Assembly: GCA_905220665.1 (NCBI GenBank)
Contig: CAJNAR010000002.1
Location: 496,001-560,000 of the forward strand
Direction: 5' to 3'
DNA length: 64,000 bases
From: Albugo candida
Lineage: Eukaryota; Oomycota; Peronosporomycetes; Albuginales; Albuginaceae
Numbering within the stretch: position 1 is the stretch's first letter; each line of letters begins with the position of its first letter. The position numbers and the translations under genes were made by a program. Below, in pieces: positions 56,497 through 64,000 of this stretch. The notes under the pieces were generated by a model that was given only the letters and a program-made list of their open reading frames with translations, was not told the DNA's origin and did not search any database.

Positions 56497-59400
56497 TCCT
56501 TTTTTATATCACTTAAAAAGGCTTTCGCACTTATTTTATTCAAGAATATGCAAGCATAGCTCCAGTAAAAGAAGAATATGAGATGAATATAGAAAGATTG
56601 GAGTACGAGGATGAAACGCTTGGTCACACTCAGAGTGAGGAACGGCTGATGGTCGGGTAATGATGGCCTCCACAGGAGAAAAAGCACGACCACAACGTGC
56701 CAAAGAGCAACTTGATGATAGAAGCTTGGATTTATAGGTGCTATCTGGTGTATGAAAAGAGAATATCAGTTTTGGACTAAACAGTAAGAGAAACCTGTTT
56801 AGGATGCCAGTGGCTGCCTGCATCGATCAGAATCCAACTTTGGATTGTATGTCTATAATCTGCAATATGATGATTCGAATATTTTCTAGGATGGATTTCT
56901 GCAGTACTTTTATGGGCAAGAAATGTGAAACTGAAAAGATTGGATTACTGTACTGTACAAAGAAATGTAAAAGAAGCAATTGAAGACGAATATAGATGGT
57001 CCATTGAGAAGGGTTAATGGCCCATGACTCCTTGGACATCCTTTACAGCACATTCTACCAAGTAGCAGCCGAGGTTTATGTTAAATGTTTGATTGTCTCC
57101 AATCATCTTGTTGGGTGGGGTCTTTCGATAGAAATCGATATCGTGTCAAAGGTATATCAAAGATTGTTTGACGAATACAATAAACCTTGGCAGACTTGGA
57201 ATAGGCTCCATGTTGCATGCAAGGGTCCAATAAGTCTATCGAGGATGTTGAAATAGTGCGAAATACGTCGATGGTGCACCGCTTCTGCTGTCATCGCCTA
57301 TAACACAAGAAGCTACCAATCACCTTGTCCAATTTTTTTAACTAGGTGAACAATATACCGGACGGATTTCCGAAGCAGAAAGGTTTCGCACCGATGGAAG
57401 CTGCTTAAATCACAGTCAAAATGACTTATTTGAGGAAGAAGCCGTGTTCTCTATACGTTTCTTAGCCAAAGATATTGGACGGTTCCCAATGATAATACGC
57501 ACTGGTTTACAGAACTAAGAGTGGCAGTTCCACTGGACGGTCTAGTTGCATGACGTTGAGATGCATTCCGTCAAGTATAATTCCACGGCTTCATGTGTAT
57601 GAGCCCAACAGCTCTCTCTATATCGAGGCAATGCTTTTTAGAACTTTACATAAATACGTATTAGAGTGATGATGGACGTCAGAAAAAGTTTGCTCATTTA
57701 CAAAATTTACAACAGAGTGGAGTCAAGCAGAATTATGGTCTCTCTACAAAATGTTGTTCTGTGAATATTGACACGCTAGTGTGTACTTGGACACAACCAA
57801 GTAAGGTTTCCGAAAGAGTAAAATATTTCTTAATGTTAAATTGCCTCCGATGACGGATTTCGCCACATTCCTGAGACATGCGAGCTTCGTTTGACTTTCA
57901 CCGTGTTTCTTGCATATGCGAGACTAATCGAAGCTTAGCATCAGCTAAACTAAGTCTAAGTTGAAAGAAGCAGTTGACCTGCGCCATGAATAAATGACAC
58001 GAGCTTCAAAGCAGGATATGGAATTACTATGGCTTTTCCTTTTTTTTTGATAAAATTGCACTATAGCTGCTGTCCACACAAAACGCACGGTAAAAGAACC
58101 CATTCTCATCAAGTTCGGATGGACTACCAAAGAAACTCACTACACTGTATAGATGAAAGGTACCCTACAAACCGTATTCCGATGACACACCCAGTTGACT
58201 ATTTGACAATTGGTATGTCTGTCGATTCCACCTATGATTAGTAGATCGAGCAATGTTCTCCCTCGCAGACGTGTACCACTACACCTCATGTTTCTCAGTA
58301 GATTGATTAAATAGTCACAAAAATTGGAGTATCGTTGTACTAAATCATTCGTCATTGTGTATATATGAAAGCGTGCTAATTATCGCTTGTTCAATAAAAT
58401 AGAAGTTGCTTTAAGGTCACCGCAATCTCAAAACCATTTGCATCCTTCAATACCCAATATCAATTTCGCAAGCTCAAAACGACAGGCTATATATTTAACC
58501 ATTTTGTACTATCCCATGTACAAAACGTTTTGAGTGATGAATGTCTGGCCAGACAACCTGTGCTTTGAATATCATACCATGCTTTCATTTTATCAATTTT
58601 ACAACTTGACTCGATACATCTACCGTCTCTCGACAAATATTTCTCAGGGCTAATTACATAAAAGAGATCAAAGAGATGAAGATAGAAATAAAAACATATA
58701 GCTCCATGTTTCATCACCGAAAATGAAGTGCTTTTTTTTGAGGCGATGGCCTATGTCGAAAATTGTGACGCCACACATTTGCATCCCTCAAAAGACTTAC
58801 TTCTGCATTAGATTTTTTTTTCTTGTAGCCCTTTCAGTTGTAGTTGCCATGAAGGTACTGAAGTCGCTTATCTGATGATGATAAATCAACATAGCTGCAC
58901 CAAGTTATAGAAAGATTTAAACATTTCAATAAAGCATTATCTGCATCTTTGAGGTGTTGAGCATTGAACAAAACTATGCGTATAGACCTCCGAGGGTGGA
59001 CCTTCATCATTTCAAATGCAGATAGATGATGAAGTTCGACCAACATCATATGCTGGGAAGTGTTAAATGTAAGAGTAACTTCGCATCATCCAATGATGAT
59101 GACTTCAAGTACGATTTTTTGATTCCAAGCCCGTCATCAGACTTAAATACAACAGCTGGTCGCTTGATGATACAGTTTTTGATCTTCCATTATGCCACAC
59201 TTGGTCTCAGACGAAGGCATTCATTTGTAAAATGAGCTATACATCCAGCGGGTACTAGAGCCGAGATATCCCTCTATCCCGTCAGTATCCCCGTATACAA
59301 ATGATGACTGAGCGAGTGAATAGGAAGGTCATAATCTTACAAGTGTACAGCTCAGTTAATGGAAATGCAACCAGACCAATAAGCAGAGATTGCTCCATCG

Positions 59401-61363
59401 ATAAATAAAATTTGGGTGCAGGTAACATCCGGTTTTCCTCGATGGAGAAATCTGATAACTTGGTATTACTGGATAATATATATAGTTCTAGATAATAAAA
59501 CTGTCGGGACGGGGACAACTTTCCAGAATATATCCTTCCTGAAGAAATACAAGAGACATAGATACCAGAAGATTATACGACAGGATGTGCGGGGGCGCAA
59601 TTTACAGCCAGTGTGAACTTCGTGTGAGTTTAAATGTTGTTGCCATCTGCTGGACTGGTTGTTTTGAATACACAGAAGAATCGAGTAGACTTAACGAAAA
59701 AAGAGTCCATATTGCTCAGGGAAAGAGCTTACTTAGTGATTTCCAATAACTGAGCTGGGGGAATCCGAAATTGGACGCGAATGTCTATTGCTCTTCAATT
59801 ACGTATAGATGTAATATCTTCTAATTAGTTTTCTTACAAGCCTCATGATATCGTTAATTAGCAAATAAGATTAGTTCGTTTGAAATGGAAGCGATATATT
59901 ATTCGTCAACACGAGATTCGCTGCGCTATGCAGTGATTCAAAATAATCTCGCCTTATTTGTTTTGACATCCGATGCTGTATGTAACACTCAATATCACCT
60001 CTTAACGTCCGCACGCTTGTGAAGTTGGTTGATATTGGCTTATACCTCCAGGGATCAAACATTATCTTTCGTTGGTAGAATGTCCCAAATAGAAAACATG
60101 CTCAATTACATTCGCTCTCCACTAAGCTACGGTTGAGGCAAAATATGAATCCTTCATGAATCTACGACCAATCTTCTTCTTCAATTTTACCTGTCTTTAT
60201 TTGATTGGTGTGGATCAAGCACATGTATTCTTTCTAATCATTTATGAAGATTCACACAAGCAACAGATGTATCTCATTTGCACCTATAGTGAGATTAGCA
60301 ATATATATAGTGAAGTCGCCTCTCTCGGATCAAGTTCATATTAGTCTCGCGTTGTGTTGATTTTCTCTTGTATTTCGATTTTATAACACTACCTCCAGAG
60401 GTGGCATAAGACTAGTTGTACCTTGAAGGACTTGATGCGTATGCTATAGAATTAGTCATAGAAAAAAAATTGTATCCTGAGTAGATTCATGTTTCTCTCA
60501 AATGGATCGCTATGACTTTTTTGAACAGGAGGACTGAAATCATCAAACTTAGATTAAGAACGCTGATAGAATCAGCAAAGGCTTTCAATCCATTACAGCT
60601 GTATGCGCCTCACTCATGATTATTTTTATTTTGCTCTCTTCCATGCCGCTTTGACATACTGCACGTCTATGCTGTAGTTACTAACTCTTGATTGGCGTCG
60701 TCACGATGAGGTTCGTTTTAAATTCACATGCATTTTACGAGCAGACAAAGAAATCTTGTCTTTTTTTTTTTATTTTTTTTTCCGTTGGATTTGCCTCAAA
60801 TCAGCACGCGTAATTCGAATTTTTGATAAGTTATGTGGACTCGTACCGAATATGATGACCTATTTGGCGAGAAATAGCTTACAATCCAGTGCGTAAAGAT
60901 CCCGAGCTGCTTCTTTAGAGGCCGCAATTTTCCTGAATACTCTATTTTAAGTAAGAAGAAAGTGTGTTTGGACGTCCTTTAATATCGTCAACTCGTCGAC
61001 CTTCTTGGATTATTACCTTTACGGTTGCTTCTTACGCGAAGGAAAGAGATAAATATGATGCTAGACTTCAGATGTAGTCCCTAGATATATTTTTGCTTCT
61101 TTCTTAATTATGAGGAATGCAGTGTACCCATGAATAAGACGAATTGGTCATCACTATCAGAAAGAATGGATCTGAAAAATAGATGTAAAGAATTTGTATA
61201 TTAGAGCAGCAGGAAGTCGAAGAAGAAGTCTAATAACTGTCATAACTGTCTACGAATTACAACGTTTCATTCAGCAGACGTTTATTTCAATAAAATGCAC
61301 TTCCATACGTCAACAGTAGAAAAAATTCAGCTATAATTAAGCGAATTAGAGAGAAGAGAGGTA
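56497..61363. other. 4.9 kb with no recognisable gene
   Basis: Short frames only (maximum about 95 codons), with no family resemblance, RNA gene or repeat seen. A T-run at about 60760-60780. Confidence 0.5.
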
Positions 61364-62708
61364 CAGTTGGCTACAGAAAGTATACGTTATTTTTCATATG
61401 AGGGTTAAACTATCGCTTCAACTTTGACAAAGAAACAATTTTTTGATGATCAAAGAGCCACAATATTCTAAAAAAATGCTCAAGGCTGACAATGACGTCT
61501 ATTATAAGTCGTTGCTACAGTATTTCTATTCAGATATTGCAGTGTTCGTCGAAAATGTGCGTGGCATTAGGGAGGGTTCACCAGCGAGTTGAACCACCCT
61601 TGGCAGCAAGAACAGCAGCAATTTGCCTTGGCATTGGCTCTACTAGTCATCGAAGCATCTCGAGAGATACCTAGCGATATTCCTCACCAAGTATGGTAGC
61701 CATTTCTTCGACTTTTTCAGCCTGTCGCGGTTCTAGACGGCATCATTAAAATTTCTTTCACTGTTTTTTGATGGGGTTGAGATTAGGACTTCGAGCAGGC
61801 CATTCTAGCTTTGCAAGCGACCGCTTTTCACGCCAGCTATTTGCTGCAATATTACGGTGGACTGTCGCAACATCCTCCATAGTAACTAGGTCTTTCTTGT
61901 CATCCTGGTCGTCTATCCAGGGTCCAAGTGCAGCGTCATAGATCAGATTGACAAAGTCGGTGGCAGAACGATGTAGGGGTGGCATAATGACCATCTGTAG
62001 AATCCTCTCACCATTAAAAGCACCCCAGATCATCACCGAAGACCGTCCACTCCAAAATGCTGGCGCCAACAATCAAAATTGAGCTGCTTATCCTCGTGAC
62101 GCCACACAACAACCTGACTGGAATTCTTGCCAATCTCAAAGGTAGACTCGTCGGTGCAAATGACCTTCTTCCAGTCCTCTACTGTCTAATTTTGTATATC
62201 CGAGACAACTCCAGTCTCTTAACCTTATGTTTGTCCGTCAACAAAGGCTTCTTGGCGGCAATGAGGCTCTTGAAGCCCATTTAATGAAGGGTGCTGCGGA
62301 TTGTGGCTGACGATGCTCAAGTATTCGCGTTGTCCACGATTTCTGCTAGTGGCGTCCGCCTATTCTGCATCATAGTGCGCCCAATAGACCTGTCGTCCTT
62401 TTCTGAGAGCTTTGGTAGTCATCCTCTTGACTACCTCCACCGTACCCCTTTTACGCCAGTTCTGTAGCACTATCGAGATGGCTGACTGGGTGGAACCTGC
62501 TTGGGCAGTGATTTCCCGCTGCTTCAAACCTTCCTTCTCATGCAATCCGACAATGGTATCTTTCTCCTCAGCGTTTAAACAACGTTTCCTCATATTTCAC
62601 AAATTGTTTGATGCGGAAACACAAAGTAATATGGCTGGATAGTCCTCTTAACTTATTTTTTTTGGTGGGGATTATAGAAAAATCTCGTATACTTTTTGTA
62701 GGCTACTG
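61364..62708 (-). mobile_element. Tc1-type DNA transposon with TIRs and TA target duplication (dead copy)
   Basis: The ends CAGTTGGCTACAGAAAGTAT (61364, plus strand) and CAGTAGCCTACAAAAAGTAT (62708, minus strand) are inverted repeats of about 23 bp. TA lies directly outside each. The CAGT ends and TA duplication are typical of Tc1. The 1345-bp length is also typical. Confidence 0.93.
61752..62593 (-). pseudogene. Tc1 transposase (broken, catalytic glutamate lost)
   Basis: The first part, 62593-62360, is a helix-turn-helix region (GLKQREITAQAGSTQSAIS, then basic). The middle, in another frame near 62165, has ICTDESTFEIGK with the first aspartate. The last part, 62072-61758, has MIWGAF, VTMEDVATVHRN with the second aspartate, and ARSPNLNPIKKQ. 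The third acidic residue, expected after LNPI, is lysine. Frameshifts plus this loss make it inactive. It belongs to a different Tc1 lineage from the intact gene at 716-1711. Confidence 0.92.
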
Positions 62709-63749
62709 TACATGAGAAGTCCCGTGCGAGATAGCAGACACATATAGTGTTACTGTAAGGCTTAGAAAAGGAAGACAAATATATATTAGAGATGTCTCTA
62801 TCTAAGTGTAATCCGAATTAAAACCACTTATTAGTGACAAATGACTTTGGAACGGTCGTCAAGTAAAGCTCCCTTAATGTTTTTCATTGTACCGGTATGC
62901 ATACTTTCGGCTGCCGCACTCGGGATATGTGCGACATAAGACGTTGAGGACGGTATCGAAATCAGATTTCAAAGAAAAAGAAGCGATTGGCTACGAGTTT
63001 ACGAATGCTCACTTTGTTCTCTACATTCTACTACTCGAAATCTAACATGATGGTCGCATAAATGTAAGTAAATCAAGCGTTTGTAATGACTTCCGTAGTC
63101 GAAAATCAGTTCCCTTACTTCTTCTTAAAACGCTTTGATCTCTCTCACGGTCTCGAGAGTTTTACAGATCTCTCAAAGCTTCTATATCTACATGACTCAA
63201 AATCTAGAAGAAGTAAAGACAGTCCACTGTCCTGCTCTTTACCCAGGTTGCTGCTTCGCCTCTTTTGTGTTGTTGAGAGCCGGGTTCTTGAGAGGCTCAT
63301 GGGCTTGGACGGGATACCTCGTATACCTAGTCTACTCGCTACAGCGTTGTTAAGAATGCAGAAGCGTTGCCGATGCATACTTCTATTCAGCAAATCATAT
63401 CGAATGACTTGATGTTATCAAAATCCTGTGAAGCTAACCTTGATTTGTGACCATTGCAAAGTGCCTATCGAGTAAAATATAAGTAGGTATAAAAGTGAAA
63501 AGAAATAATAAAGAATGGCAATGGCGCAACATGAATACAAAAACGTGTTTTCTGGATGAACGAGCTCCATCTATGTCAATGCATTAGCTATACCTTTTTT
63601 CCGCTCCTGTAAGTGGATCCTTCAGCAAAACTACACGATCGTATGGATTCTTGACGACAATTGATGACTGAAAGCATCACCTTTGTGCAGGATTGAGAGG
63701 AAGTGGGCAAGCGTTGCTGAGTAAATCTAATTTTATTACCTAATATAGA
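62709..63749. other. No gene recognised
   Basis: Overlapping frames at 63086-63412 (plus) and 63145-63393 (minus) have no family resemblance. By position this is the 3' flank of the L5 CCG relic. Confidence 0.4.
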
Positions 63750-64000
63750 ATGGCGATGCGGTTTTCAATTATATACTAATTCTCTGGATTGAGAGTCTGT
63801 GGCCGTCCAATACTTCTGACTGCAAGTCTGATTCCAGGAGATGAATGCAGCGATATAGAAAAACTATACGTAGGAGTTGGTACATTAAATAACTATTAAA
63901 GTTAGTCAGCGACACTGATTCCTTTTATGCAAAAGGTCTGCCTTAGCTCTGAGTTGTAGAAATGCACTCCAATATGGTGTATGCTCCTGAGGCCTTTTCC
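63750..64000 (-). pseudogene. CCG relic L5, C-terminal part, runs off the right edge
   Basis: On the minus strand, one frame from about 63959 reads LRQTFCIKGISVAD, stops, then LFNVPTP and SSPGIRLAVRSIGRP. The intact gene has EKFCKKVISIPNQLC, FYNLPTP and GSSQKIAVRMITIVIP at residues 416-461 in the same spacing. In-frame stops show it is dead here. The region expected to hold the last CxxC pair (below 63790) is not recognisable. Confidence 0.7.

Noticed and set aside
63086..63412. Overlapping plus and minus frames of 108 and 82 codons
   Set aside because: No family resemblance and no second copy. They overlap each other and lie in the decayed flank of a CCG relic.
1..64000. CRISPR arrays, bacterial operons, rRNA genes
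   Set aside because: No regularly spaced direct repeats, no ribosome-binding sites ahead of genes, and no rRNA-like conserved blocks. The retroelements and secreted protein indicate a eukaryote.

Overview
The window looks like a transposon-rich, gene-poor part of an oomycete genome, most probably a white rust (Albugo, e.g. A. candida). The main reason is an intact 550-residue secreted protein at 41336-42988. It carries the CX2CX5G signature that defines the 'CCG' effector class of Albugo. At least four damaged relatives of it lie in the same window. The mobile elements (Ty3/Gypsy, Ty1/Copia, Tc1/mariner, a LINE, a DDE element of a type common in fungi and oomycetes) also fit an oomycete. The genus is inferred from protein motifs only.

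Layout. L1 (1-2575): the 5' end of a CCG gene on the minus strand runs off the left edge. Behind it are a Tc1 element with an intact DD34E transposase (716-1711) and a dispersed repeat, R. 3283-8727: Gypsy-1 (minus) with LTRs, polypurine tract and 5-bp target duplication. 8728-14159: no recognisable gene. L2 (14160-21281 plus 26084-26240): a minus-strand CCG pseudogene cut in two by a Copia element (14345-18876). Its upstream repeat R is cut by Gypsy-2 (21282-26083). L3 (29142-32730): a plus-strand CCG pseudogene whose 3' flank is interrupted by a 930-bp inverted-repeat element (31286-32215). 34150-36110: LINE relic. 37445-37600: two tRNA-like SINE heads in divergent orientation. L4 (40283-43640): repeat R, a conserved promoter-like block, and the only intact CCG gene. 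45340-46700: decayed Gypsy pol. 47345-49580: decayed DDE transposase. 50219-55246: Gypsy-3 with LTRs and target duplication. 55539-56496: second copy of the inverted-repeat element. 61364-62708: dead Tc1 element with clear inverted repeats. L5 (63750-64000): CCG relic running off the right edge.

How it fits together. The window reads as a dispersed CCG cluster built by segmental duplication of a unit made of repeat R, a promoter block, the CCG gene and a conserved 3' flank. Transposons then inserted into individual copies. Only L4 keeps a full reading frame. The intact paralogue sites act as empty-site controls for several insertions. In the L4 protein every cysteine of the mature chain falls into a repeating module of about 100-120 residues centred on CxxC.
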